Shown one piece after another: positions 1 to 7,454 of a stretch of 10,945 nt of DNA. A program made the translations under genes and the position numbers. Position 1 is the stretch's first letter. Each line of letters begins with the position of its first letter. Origin of the DNA: an uncultured Lachnospiraceae bacterium (GTDB taxonomy: Bacteria > Bacillota > Clostridia > Lachnospirales > Lachnospiraceae); NCBI GenBank assembly GCA_958426095.1, contig CATZYB010000078.1, positions 1 to 10,945 on the forward strand. The letters run 5' to 3'. The notes beneath the pieces are model-generated. The model ran no database searches, had not been told where the DNA came from, and saw only the letters and a list, made by a program, of their open reading frames with translations.

Positions 1-1
1 G

Positions 2-571
2 CCGGGCCAGTCGGTGATCCCGAGGGGTCAGGGACATTATCCGACAGGTGATTTTGACTGTGGCTGTATATACGCATCTCCGCCGGTCATTGGTCCGGAT
101 GGCGAATTGTGGATATACTATATGGGCGGCAATGGACGGCATACGAATTTTCGTGAAACGTCGCTGGCGAGAGCGCGGTGGCAGCCGGATAAATTTGCTG
201 CGATGGTGTCGAAACGCGGAGAAGAAAACAGCCTTTTAACGACCTGTAAAATGAAATTTCAGGGAGATTCCCTGGAGATTCTGGCGGAAGTCGTCGATAA
301 AGCAAAGCCGGTCCTGCTGGAATCACAGATTCATCGTGTGTGGACTGAGGATGCATTACCGGGATTTTCTTTTGAGGAAAGCCAGGTATCTGAAACAAAA
401 GACGGATGGAAATCCATTCGATGGCCGAAAGGTTTTGGAAGTCTTGCAGGAACCAGCGGCTGTATAAAGTTGAAATTTAAAAATCTAAAAATCTGGGCAA
501 TGCGGGGAGATATTTGCCTGGATGGGCATCGCCTCTGGGAAGGCGCAGACATGGAAAACGAGGGATATTAA
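2..571 (+). CDS. C-terminal part of a beta-propeller glycosidase-like protein (5' end outside window)
   Basis: The frame is open to the left edge, so this is the C-terminal 189 codons of a longer protein. The GTG at 14 is internal, not a start. Two parts can be seen. The last propeller blade carries a Cys-Gly-Cys-Ile-Tyr-Ala-Ser-Pro-Pro segment (about 59-85) and a Tyr-Tyr-Met-Gly-Gly-Asn-Gly-Arg-His segment (116-142). These resemble a family of predicted GH32/GH43-like five-bladed proteins. After a 'leu-thr-thr' linker near 232, the rest (about 250-540) looks like the beta-sandwich that ends this family, including the Pro-Gly-Phe-Ser-Phe-Glu-Glu stretch and the Trp-Pro-Lys turn. By inference it is a carbohydrate-active enzyme acting on a glycan or sugar conjugate; the substrate cannot be read. 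Its TAA shares a base with the nagA ATG, so the two genes are translationally coupled. The catalytic residues would lie in the missing part. Confidence 0.6.
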   Translation, partial: PGQSVIPRGQGHYPTGDFDCGCIYASPPVIGPDGELWIYYMGGNGRHTNFRETSLARARWQPDKFAAMVSKRGEENSLLTTCKMKFQGDSLEILAEVVDKAKPVLLESQIHRVWTEDALPGFSFEESQVSETKDGWKSIRWPKGFGSLAGTSGCIKLKFKNLKIWAMRGDICLDGHRLWEGADMENEGY

Positions 572-1719
572 TGATCATTCAGAGTAAAAAAGTCTGGATT
601 GGCGGACAGTTCATACCGGCCCAGATAGAGATTTCAGGAGATAAAATTCAAAGAATCTATGCTTACGCTACAAAGCCTGTCGAGGAAGATTACGGAGAGA
701 AGGCGATTCTTCCCGGCTTTATAGATATTCATACCCACGGTTCCTATGGCTTTGATACAAATGATGCAGAACCTTCCGGACTTAGAGACTGGATGGAGAG
801 GATTCCCGAAGAAGGAGTTACTGCGATCCTGCCGACAACGGTAACCCAGACGCCGGATGTTCTTACAAAGGCTGTGGCGAATGTAGCCAGTGTCATTGAA
901 GAAGGGTATGACGGTGCAGAAATTCTCGGCATTCATTTTGAAGGGCCTTATCTGGACATGGAGTATAAAGGCGCCCAGCCGCCGGAGGCTATTGCAAAGC
1001 CTTCTGTGGAACAGTTTAAAATGTATCAGGAAGCGGCAAAGGGATGGATCAAATACATTACGATCAGTCCGGAACGGGATGAGGATTTCGAGCTGATTCG
1101 ATACTGTTCGGAAAATGGTGTTGTTGTCAGCATGGGACATTCTTCGGCAACTTATGAGGAAGCTTTGATGGCAGTGGCCAACGGCGCTGTCTCAATGACC
1201 CATGTTTACAATGGAATGACGCCGCTGCACCATCGGAATCCGGGGCTTGTCGGGGCGGCCTTCCGTATCCGGGATATTTATGGTGAGATTATCGGAGACG
1301 GACACCATTCGCATATCGGGGCCCTGAATATATTTTTCCAGGCCAAGGGCCGGGAACGGGGCATCCTGATCACCGATTCTCTGCGGGCAAAACATTGTCC
1401 GCCGGGAGGAAATTATCAGCTTGGCGGCCACGATATCGAAATTGGTGAAGACGGACTGGCACGGCTGAAAGGAACGGATACGATCGCGGGAAGCACACTG
1501 CAGATGAACAGGGGACTTCAGGTTCTGATCGAGGAAGCAGGTGTTCCTGTGGATACGGCAATCAATGCCTGCACGCTGAATCCGGCACGATGTTTGGGGG
1601 TAGATGACCGGAAAGGAAAAATCTGCGCCGGATATGATGCGGACCTTGTAGTTTTGGATCGGGATTACAATGTTATCCAAACGTACTATCGGGGTAAAGC
1701 ATTCAGAGAAAAGCATTAA
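571..1719 (+). CDS. nagA: N-acetylglucosamine-6-phosphate deacetylase
   Basis: Cytoplasmic amidohydrolase that removes acetate from GlcNAc-6-phosphate to give glucosamine-6-phosphate, which feeds glycolysis or amino-sugar reuse. The 382 residues match the usual family length. Visible motifs in order: metal-site His-Thr-His at 54-56 in GFIDIHTHG; Glu124 in GIHFEGPYLD; His190 in MGHSSATYEEA; His211 in THVYNGMTPLHHRNPG; substrate-binding GDGHHSH near 242-248; catalytic Asp269 in ITDSLRAK; and the C-terminal composite-domain strand with DADLVVLDRDYN. The ATG at 571 is preferred over the in-frame ATG at 514. It gives the family N-terminus directly, has a GAGG at 560-563, and overlaps the upstream stop as TAATG, whereas the 514 start would overlap the upstream gene by 58 bases. 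No nagB (GlcN6P deaminase) lies in the window. A hairpin terminator follows directly. The identification is firm. Confidence 0.95.
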   Translation: MIIQSKKVWIGGQFIPAQIEISGDKIQRIYAYATKPVEEDYGEKAILPGFIDIHTHGSYGFDTNDAEPSGLRDWMERIPEEGVTAILPTTVTQTPDVLTKAVANVASVIEEGYDGAEILGIHFEGPYLDMEYKGAQPPEAIAKPSVEQFKMYQEAAKGWIKYITISPERDEDFELIRYCSENGVVVSMGHSSATYEEALMAVANGAVSMTHVYNGMTPLHHRNPGLVGAAFRIRDIYGEIIGDGHHSHIGALNIFFQAKGRERGILITDSLRAKHCPPGGNYQLGGHDIEIGEDGLARLKGTDTIAGSTLQMNRGLQVLIEEAGVPVDTAINACTLNPARCLGVDDRKGKICAGYDADLVVLDRDYNVIQTYYRGKAFREKH

Positions 1720-1733
1720 TTCAATAAAAAAAT

Positions 1734-1775
1734 AAACTTACTCAGTTCTTTTTCGGGGCTGAGTAAGTTTTTTTT
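1734..1775 (+). terminator. Rho-independent terminator after nagA
   Basis: A perfect 12-bp stem, AAACTTACTCAG (1734-1745) with CTGAGTAAGTTT (1759-1770), has a 13-base loop and is followed by an unbroken T run to 1775. An A-rich stretch before the stem means it may also work weakly on the other strand. It separates the glycosidase-nagA unit from the Bce-type module. Confidence 0.9.
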
Positions 1776-1790
1776 GTAAGAAATTTTTAA

Positions 1791-1819
1791 TTGAAGCGGG
1801 TAATTTGGTATGCTATACT
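1791..1819 (+). promoter_or_regulatory. Sigma-A-type promoter of the two-component genes
   Basis: TTGAAG (1791-1796), a 17-base spacer and TATACT (1814-1819), with TGC just before the -10 (extended -10). Transcription should start near 1826. That rules out the in-frame ATG at 1805 as the response-regulator start and supports the ATG at 1847. Confidence 0.7.
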
Positions 1820-1846
1820 TTACATCGACGGGAGGAAAAGTATAGG

Positions 1847-2518
1847 ATGTATCGGATATTGATTGTAGAAGATGATACGGGCATTGCATCTGCAATGAAA
1901 AAGCAGATAGAAATGTGGGATTTGGAAGCACACTGTGTGGAAAATTTCAGAAATGTGATGGAAGAATTTTCGGAATTCAATCCTCAATTGGTGCTTTTGG
2001 ACATTTCACTGCCTTTTTACAATGGATATTACTGGTGTGCGGAAATTCGGAAGTTTTCAAAAGTACCGATTATTTTTGTTTCTTCCGCTTCAGATAACAT
2101 GAATATTGTGATGGCCATGAATATGGGCGGAGATGATTTTATTGCCAAACCTTTTGACCTGAATGTGCTTACAGCGAAAATCCAGGCCATACTGCGCAGA
2201 ACCTATGATTTCGGCGGTCAGATGACAGTTTTACAGCACCGGGGCGCCATATTGAATACTTCGGACGCCAGCCTGACGTATAATGGAGAACGGATAGAGT
2301 TGACCAAAAACGATTATCGTATTTTAAGGACGCTGATGGAGAATAAGGGAAAGGTTGTCAGTCGGGATACATTGATGGAACGTCTTTGGGAAACGGACAG
2401 TTTTGTGGACGAAAACGCCCTGACGGTGAATATTGCAAGATTGCGAAAAAAACTCGAACAGCTTGGATTGTCTGAATTTATCGTGACGAAAAAAGGTATG
2501 GGATATTTGATCGGATAG
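1847..2518 (+). CDS. BceR-type OmpR-family response regulator
   Basis: Response regulator of a Bce-type module: when phosphorylated by the neighbouring kinase it should activate the transporter genes. There are 223 residues. The receiver domain (about 1-117) has the acidic pair Glu8-Asp9-Asp10, phospho-acceptor Asp52 in LLDISLP, a Ser-Ser pair at 79-80 and Lys101 in IAKPFD. The DNA-binding winged helix (about 129-223) has ELTKNDYRIL, the VDENALTVNIARLRKKL recognition-helix region and the closing KKGMGY turn. The ATG at 1847 has a GGAGG at 1831-1835 and lies just downstream of the predicted transcription start. The kinase gene begins 11 bases after the stop, so the pair is one transcript. The family is clear, but the stimulus is not readable from sequence. 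BceR, PsdR, YxdJ and similar paralogues cannot be told apart here. Confidence 0.9.
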   Translation: MYRILIVEDDTGIASAMKKQIEMWDLEAHCVENFRNVMEEFSEFNPQLVLLDISLPFYNGYYWCAEIRKFSKVPIIFVSSASDNMNIVMAMNMGGDDFIAKPFDLNVLTAKIQAILRRTYDFGGQMTVLQHRGAILNTSDASLTYNGERIELTKNDYRILRTLMENKGKVVSRDTLMERLWETDSFVDENALTVNIARLRKKLEQLGLSEFIVTKKGMGYLIG

Positions 2519-2529
2519 GGGTATGGCCA

Positions 2530-3519
2530 ATGAGAATACTGGGAGAATATATAAAATTTCACAGAAAGGCGATCGGAATGTATTTTCTGTTTGCAGTGAT
2601 TTTTGCAATAGTCTTTGCATTGTGGAAGCTGCCGGTGATTCCAGTGCTTTACGGGACGGTTCTCGGCCTGTTTGCTGCCGTTATTATTTTAAGTCGGGAC
2701 TATATTCGTTTTCGTGAGAAACATTTTCAGCTTCAATCAATGGTTGAAGAGATTAAAGTGACGGACAGCCATTTTCCGGAAGCTGACGGACGGATTGAGA
2801 TGGATTATCAGGAAGTGCTTCGGTCACTTTATGAAGAAAAACAGGAAATAACCAATCAGATGAATCATCAATATACAGATATGATGGAGTATTATACCAC
2901 CTGGGTCCATCAGATCAAAACGCCGATCGCGGCCATGCGTCTCCGGTTACAGGGCGAAGACAGCGACAGCAGCCGGGATCTGCTGGAAGAATTGCAGCGG
3001 ATTGAGCAGTATGTGGAGATGGTGCTTACTTATCTGCGGCTGGATTCCGGTTCCACAGATTATGTTTTGAAAAAATATGATCTGGATGATATTATTCGGC
3101 AGGCTGTGCGAAAGTACGCTTCCCAGTTTATTCGAAAAAAAATACGTCTTATTTATGAGCCTCTTTCCTGTGAGGTGCTGACCGATGAAAAGTGGCTTCT
3201 GTTTGTGATAGAGCAGGTATTATCCAATGCGTTGAAATATACCCGTTCCGGAGAGATCAGCATAACGCTGGAAGTTCCGAAAACATTGTGTATCCGGGAT
3301 ACGGGCATTGGTATTGCGCCGGAGGATCTGCCTCGGATTTTCGAAAATGGGTTTACCGGATATAACGGACGGAGTGATAAAAAGGCCAGCGGTATCGGAT
3401 TGTATTTGTGCCGGAGGATCTGCCGCCGCTTAAATCATAAGATCATTATAACTTCAAAGGTGGATGTGGGCACGGAAGTCCGCATCGATCTGGACAGAAA
3501 GATATTGAAAGTTGAATAA
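2530..3519 (+). CDS. BceS-type intramembrane-sensing histidine kinase
   Basis: Membrane histidine kinase partner of the preceding regulator. There are 329 residues, the short length typical of BceS-like kinases. Two transmembrane helices (about 16-32 and 37-54) are joined by only a few residues, so there is no extracellular sensor domain. In this family the signal is passed on by the ABC transporter. A helical linker (about 60-120) leads to the phospho-acceptor His127 in TWVHQIKTPIAAMRLRL. ATPase motifs follow: N box around Asn233 (EQVLSNALKYT), G1 box Asp257-Thr-Gly-Ile-Gly-Ile, F box PRIFENGFTGYNGR, and G2 box ASGIGLYLC (286-294). The start ATG has AGGGG at 2517-2521. An ATG at 2523 is in another frame. 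All catalytic motifs look intact. Confidence 0.92.
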   Translation: MRILGEYIKFHRKAIGMYFLFAVIFAIVFALWKLPVIPVLYGTVLGLFAAVIILSRDYIRFREKHFQLQSMVEEIKVTDSHFPEADGRIEMDYQEVLRSLYEEKQEITNQMNHQYTDMMEYYTTWVHQIKTPIAAMRLRLQGEDSDSSRDLLEELQRIEQYVEMVLTYLRLDSGSTDYVLKKYDLDDIIRQAVRKYASQFIRKKIRLIYEPLSCEVLTDEKWLLFVIEQVLSNALKYTRSGEISITLEVPKTLCIRDTGIGIAPEDLPRIFENGFTGYNGRSDKKASGIGLYLCRRICRRLNHKIIITSKVDVGTEVRIDLDRKILKVE

Positions 3520-3530
3520 GAATATTTCAA

Positions 3531-3599
3531 AAATGTAAGGTTGGACCGGGGAAATGTAAGCCAAAGCGATGGCAGTACATTTCCCTGTTTTGCTACAAT
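3531..3599 (+). promoter_or_regulatory. Predicted response-regulator operator and promoter of the ABC transporter genes
   Basis: The 113 bases between kinase and ATPase hold a direct repeat AAATGTAAG at 3531-3539 and 3552-3560 (21 bases apart, about two helical turns). A third, inverted copy of its core, TACATTT, lies at 3576-3582. Copies two and three sit inside a perfect 10-bp inverted repeat, GGGAAATGTA (3549-3558) and TACATTTCCC (3576-3585). Downstream is an extended -10, TGC-TACAAT (3591-3599), with no recognisable -35 at the right distance (GGCAGT). Transcription would start near 3606. A promoter lacking a -35 with phased sites upstream is what an OmpR-family activator would need. This is inference from layout, not from a known motif match. 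Confidence 0.6.
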
Positions 3600-3632
3600 A
3601 TATTCGTAAAAGATAAGAAGGAGGGATTTCAA

Positions 3633-4397
3633 GTGGCAATTTTGGAAGTCAGTAATATCAAGAAAATTTATACGACACGGTTTGGCGCCAATAAGGTTCA
3701 GGCCCTTTCCGATGTGTCTTTTAGTGTGGAAAAAGGCGAATATGTGGCAATTATGGGAGAATCCGGTTCGGGAAAAACAACCTTGTTAAATATTTTAGCC
3801 GCTTTAGACCGGCCAACCTCTGGAAGTGTCCGTCTGGATGGACATGAGATTTCGCAGATTCGGGAATCGAAGATTGCAGAATTTCGCCGGGATAATCTGG
3901 GATTTGTTTTCCAGGATTTTAATTTGCTGGATACATTTACTTTAAAAGATAATATTATGCTCCCGTTGGTCCTGGCTGGAAAACAATACGGAGAGATGAG
4001 GGCCAGATTGACGCCGATCGTACAGAAGCTGGGAATCGAAGGACTGATGGGAAAATATCCTTATGAGGTGTCCGGCGGTCAGAAGCAGCGGGCGGCTGTA
4101 GCCCGGGCTCTTATCACCCATCCCAAATTGATCCTGGCCGATGAGCCGACAGGGGCTTTGGATTCCAGGTCCACTGATGAATTGTTGGAGCTGTTTGCCA
4201 AAATCAATCAGGAGGGGCAGACCATTCTTATGGTTACCCATTCCGTGAAGGCGGCCAGTCATGCAAATCGGGTACTATTCATTAAAGACGGTGAAGTCTT
4301 TCATCAGATTTACCGGGGGAATAGTTCCAATGAAGAACTGTATCAGAAGATTTCAGATACTCTGACAATTTTGATGACGGGTGGTGAGCGGCGATGA
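3633..4397 (+). CDS. BceA-type ABC transporter ATP-binding protein
   Basis: ATPase subunit of a peptide-antibiotic detoxification and sensing transporter. There are 254 residues, the standard length. Walker A is Gly-Glu-Ser-Gly-Ser-Gly-Lys-Thr (42-49), Q-loop Gln94 lies in FVFQDFNLLD, the signature is VSGGQKQR (146-153), Walker B is LILADEPTGALD with Glu171, and the switch His is 203 in VTHS. Sequence style is that of the MacB/LolD/BceA group. The start codon is GTG at 3633, chosen because AAGGAGGG (3618-3625) sits 8 bases upstream. The permease start overlaps this stop in ATGA. It is expected to be induced through the operator region just upstream. Confidence 0.92.
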   Translation: MAILEVSNIKKIYTTRFGANKVQALSDVSFSVEKGEYVAIMGESGSGKTTLLNILAALDRPTSGSVRLDGHEISQIRESKIAEFRRDNLGFVFQDFNLLDTFTLKDNIMLPLVLAGKQYGEMRARLTPIVQKLGIEGLMGKYPYEVSGGQKQRAAVARALITHPKLILADEPTGALDSRSTDELLELFAKINQEGQTILMVTHSVKAASHANRVLFIKDGEVFHQIYRGNSSNEELYQKISDTLTILMTGGERR

Positions 4398-6451
4398 GAC
4401 TGGGATTTTATCCGAAGCTGGCTCTGACGGGGATTGCCAAAAACAAGAAAACCTATATTCCCTATATATTGACGGGAATAGGTATGGTCATGATGTTTTA
4501 CATTGTCGCTTTTCTGTCGAAAAATCATGCGGTGGGAGCCATGCGGGGCGGAGAAAGCGTGCAGGGTTTCTTAAGCCTGGGAATTACGGTCATCGGTATT
4601 TTTTCAACGATTCTTTTGTTTTATACCAATTCCTTTTTGATCCGACGACGAAAAAAAGAGTTTGGTTTATATAATATCCTTGGAATGGGCAAAGGAAATC
4701 TTTCAAGAGTCATCCTCTGGGAAAGCCTGATCATTGCAGTGACGTCGATTGTTCTCGGGCTTGGCTGCGGCGTGCTTTTTTCAAAGGCTGCAGAGCTTTT
4801 GGTATCAAAACTTTTAAACAGTACTGTGGGATTTAATTTTACCATTAATAAAGATGCTCTGGTTATGACCCTAAAATGGTTTGGCGTTATTTTTGTTTTG
4901 ATTTTGCTGAACAGTCTGTATCAGATTTATAAATCCAAACCAGTGGAACTGATGAGAAGTGAATCGGTAGGAGAAAAACCGCCGAAGGCCAATTGGCTTC
5001 TGGCATTAGTCGGCATAGTACTTTTAGGCGGCGCATATTATCTGGCCATAACCATTCAGGACCCGGTCACAGCCATGGTTTTGTTCTTTGTTGCCGTGAT
5101 CATGGTTATTGCTGCAACCTATCTTCTGTTTATCGCCGGCTCGGTAACCTTTTGCCGTCTGCTTCAGAAAAACAAACGATATTATTATAAAACGAATCAT
5201 TTTATTTCTTTATCCTCAATGGTTTACCGGATGAAACGCAACGGCGCCGGTCTGGCCTCCATCTGTATTCTTTCGACGATGGTACTGGTCATGATTTCAT
5301 CGACTTCATGTCTTTATATCGGCAGTGAGGATATGCTGCGCCAGCGTTATCCGAGAAATTTAATTTTAAAAATGAATGCGGCGGACGCAGCCTATGGGGA
5401 TTATTTTCATCAGGTGATCGATGAAGAACTGGAAAAACATCAGCTGACAGAAGAAAATATGATTCATTATCACTATGTGAGCTTTTCCGGGATTATGGAA
5501 GGCAATGAATTGATTTTTGATGAGAGTAAGCTGGAAAGTACGTTAGATTTTTCAAAGGTGTGGAGCGCTTTTTTGATTCCGCTGGAGGATTACAATCAGA
5601 TCATGGGAACATCTGAGACAGTTGGTGAAGGGGAGGCCTTAGTTTATGCAACGAAAACCGACTTTAAATACGATGAGATTACTTTGGATGGTATCGGAAC
5701 TTTCCGGACCAAAGAAGCCGAAGCGGGCTTTGTGGCAAATGAAACCGACACTATGCAGATTATGCCGTCGCTTTTTATCTTTTTGCCGGATGTGAGCGGC
5801 GCGGTGGATGCCATAAATGACGTTCTGATTAAAATGGGTGAGGATGAGAGGGCCTATATTCAGGATTATTACGGTTTTGATCTATCCTGCGATGAAAATG
5901 AACAGTCAGAAATTTATGAAGCCATCCTGGACCGGGTCGGCAAAGAGGATATTATGGCAGCGACCGGTTTGTCAGAAGAAGAGGTCATGGCGCAGAATGT
6001 CAATGTATCCTTCCAGAGCGCAGCCATACAGAGAGAAGATTTTCTGTCAGTGAACAGCGGTTTCTTTGCGCTTGGTCTGATCCTGGGGCTTGTATTTATC
6101 TGCGGCGCTGTACTGATCATGTACTATAAGCAGATTATTGAAGGTTACGAAGATCAGTCCCGGTTCGAAATCCTTCAAAAAGTAGGTATGACGAAGAAAG
6201 AGATTAAAAAGAGTATTAATTCTCAGGTTTTGACAGTATTTTTTGCACCTCTCATTATGTCGGGCATACACATGGGCTTTGCATTTCCTCTGGTATCCAA
6301 GCTGCTTATTTTGTTCGGACTGATGAACACACGGCTGCTGGTCATGGTTACTCTCAGCTGCTTTGGCATATTCACCTTGTTTTATATTCTGGTATATCTG
6401 GCAACTTCCAGAGCTTATTACGGAATTGTCAGTGAGAATAATTTGGATTAA
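4394..6451 (+). CDS. BceB-type FtsX-domain ABC transporter permease
   Basis: Permease of the Bce-type transporter, 685 residues. Ten membrane segments can be read at about 22-41, 60-79, 107-130, 160-176, 201-219, 227-250, 285-307, then 556-577, 612-640 and 648-671. A large extracytoplasmic domain (about 308-553) between helices 7 and 8 is the hallmark of BceB-like permeases. In this family it binds or frees the antibiotic-lipid II-cycle target and signals to the kinase. FtsX-like blocks lie around helices 2-4 and 8-10. The cytosolic RRRKKEFGLYNILGMGKG and SRFEILQKVGMTKKEIKK segments are the typical coupling loops. It overlaps the ATPase gene by 4 bases (ATGA), so translation is coupled; the ribosome binding site is weak. 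The extracellular domain is acidic and its ligand cannot be predicted. Confidence 0.92.
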   Translation: MRLGFYPKLALTGIAKNKKTYIPYILTGIGMVMMFYIVAFLSKNHAVGAMRGGESVQGFLSLGITVIGIFSTILLFYTNSFLIRRRKKEFGLYNILGMGKGNLSRVILWESLIIAVTSIVLGLGCGVLFSKAAELLVSKLLNSTVGFNFTINKDALVMTLKWFGVIFVLILLNSLYQIYKSKPVELMRSESVGEKPPKANWLLALVGIVLLGGAYYLAITIQDPVTAMVLFFVAVIMVIAATYLLFIAGSVTFCRLLQKNKRYYYKTNHFISLSSMVYRMKRNGAGLASICILSTMVLVMISSTSCLYIGSEDMLRQRYPRNLILKMNAADAAYGDYFHQVIDEELEKHQLTEENMIHYHYVSFSGIMEGNELIFDESKLESTLDFSKVWSAFLIPLEDYNQIMGTSETVGEGEALVYATKTDFKYDEITLDGIGTFRTKEAEAGFVANETDTMQIMPSLFIFLPDVSGAVDAINDVLIKMGEDERAYIQDYYGFDLSCDENEQSEIYEAILDRVGKEDIMAATGLSEEEVMAQNVNVSFQSAAIQREDFLSVNSGFFALGLILGLVFICGAVLIMYYKQIIEGYEDQSRFEILQKVGMTKKEIKKSINSQVLTVFFAPLIMSGIHMGFAFPLVSKLLILFGLMNTRLLVMVTLSCFGIFTLFYILVYLATSRAYYGIVSENNLD

Positions 6452-6454
6452 AAG

Positions 6455-6500
6455 AAACTCTTCCCTGCTGTGGAATTATTTGCAGACAGGGAAGGGTTTT
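6455..6500 (+). terminator. Terminator after the permease gene
   Basis: AAACTCTTCCCTG (6455-6467) pairs with CAGGGAAGGGTTT (6487-6499), with one G-T pair, and a short T run follows. On the minus strand the same stem ends in GTTTCTTTT, so it probably also ends transcription of the convergent pdaA-like gene. Confidence 0.75.
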
Positions 6501-6542
6501 ATGCGCCCGTGACCGGAAAACCTGCGTCTGAGGCTGCGGAAT

Positions 6543-7367
6543 CTATGCCTGAGGTGTTTTGACCAGTTCATCCAGACTTTTGAATGTGTATCCCATTTCT
6601 TCCCATTTAGTCAGCAGTTCGTCGAGAATTTCAGCATTGGTGGAAGAGGTGCTGTGGAGAAGAACGATGGCTCCAGGATGGATACGGCCAAGGAGTTTCT
6701 CAAAGGCTTCTTCCTTTGTCGGCTGATCATCTGTATACCAATCCACATAAGCCAGGCTCCAGAAAAAAGTTTTATATCCCAGGTCTTTCGCCATTTGAAG
6801 GTTCATTTCACTATATTTACCCTGAGGCGGACGATAGTATTTGGTCATCGGCTGCCCCGTTATTTTTTCATAGAGTTTTTCCACGCCTTCAAGCTCCTGG
6901 GTAAAAGTCTTTACAGTGGAGATTTTTGACATATCCGGATGGCTGTAGGTGTGATTTCCAACGGTATGACCTTCGGATACCATCCGCTGGATCAATTGAG
7001 GCTCGCTTTCAATGAAGTTTCCGACAACAAAGAAGGTGGCCGGGGCATTATGTTTTTTCAGGGCATCCAAAATGGCCGGCATATTTCCATTTTCGTATCC
7101 GGCGTCGAAAGTCAGGTAAAGGACTTTTTCGTCTGTTATCTCAGCGTAATAAGCGTCATATTTTGCCAGTTCCTCAGCCGATGCGTTGGCTATGGGAGGT
7201 TCTCCTTCCTGTTGGAAGCTTAATCCCCAGTTGCCGTCGGCGGAGGCTTCCGCAGCTTCCGGCTGCAGATAGTCTGCGGCCACGGCACTGAAGTGACCGA
7301 ACAGATAGGCGGCGACAAAAAGCATGCCGATTTTTACGGCGGATATGTATCTGCGTTTTTGTTTCAT
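6543..7367 (-). CDS. pdaA: PdaA-like peptidoglycan N-acetylmuramic acid deacetylase
   Basis: Family CE4 (NodB-fold) deacetylase of the PdaA / delta-lactam type. In Bacillus, PdaA removes the acetyl group from muramic acid during spore-cortex synthesis so that muramic-delta-lactam can form. There are 274 residues. An N-terminal hydrophobic anchor or signal (about 11-30) is followed by a linker, then the PdaA-type NWGLSF (46-51) and the NodB domain. Motifs: YLTFDAGYENG with Asp88; HTVGNHTYSHPD with metal His139 and His143; RPPQGKYSE (179-187); W-S-L-A-Y-V-D-W (203-210); and LLHS with His238. The second Asp of the usual TFDDG motif is Ala89 here; PdaA proteins are known to vary at this place. 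The ATG at 7367 has GAGG 6 bases upstream on its strand and a sigma-G-like promoter before it. It is convergent with the permease gene. Confidence 0.85.
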   Translation of the reverse strand: MKQKRRYISAVKIGMLFVAAYLFGHFSAVAADYLQPEAAEASADGNWGLSFQQEGEPPIANASAEELAKYDAYYAEITDEKVLYLTFDAGYENGNMPAILDALKKHNAPATFFVVGNFIESEPQLIQRMVSEGHTVGNHTYSHPDMSKISTVKTFTQELEGVEKLYEKITGQPMTKYYRPPQGKYSEMNLQMAKDLGYKTFFWSLAYVDWYTDDQPTKEEAFEKLLGRIHPGAIVLLHSTSSTNAEILDELLTKWEEMGYTFKSLDELVKTPQA

Positions 7368-7395
7368 AGAAAACCTCGAAATTTTTTTCCATAAA

Positions 7396-7423
7396 TTGTA
7401 TGTGAGAAAAATAAAAAATATTC
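7396..7423 (-). promoter_or_regulatory. Possible sigma-G-type promoter of pdaA
   Basis: Read on the minus strand: GAATA (7423-7419), a 16-base spacer, then CATACAA (7402-7396). This resembles the forespore sigma-G consensus (-35 GHATR, -10 CATHHTA-like), and Bacillus pdaA is a sigma-G gene. The start point would give a leader of about 22 bases that includes the GAGG. The region is AT-rich, so chance matches are possible. Confidence 0.45.
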
Positions 7424-7454
7424 ATAAAAATCCTTCAAAAAGGGCTTTGAAAAT

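Noticed and set aside
14..16. GTG as the start of the first gene
   Set aside because: No ribosome binding site can lie before it, the frame is open to the window edge, and the protein begins in the middle of a propeller blade. It is an internal Val codon.
514..573. Upstream ATG (514) as the nagA start
   Set aside because: It would add 19 residues rich in Arg/Gly that do not fit the NagA N-terminus and overlap the previous gene. The ATG at 571 has a Shine-Dalgarno sequence and a TAATG overlap.
634..1716. Two long minus-strand frames (634-1140 and 1192-1716) opposite nagA
   Set aside because: They lie wholly within nagA on the other strand, have no ribosome binding site, and their translations are low-complexity with no domain pattern.
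1776..1786. TTGTAAGAAAT upstream of the response regulator as an autoregulatory site like AAATGTAAG
   Set aside because: Only 6 of 9 bases match, there is one copy, and it sits in the T-run of the nagA terminator.
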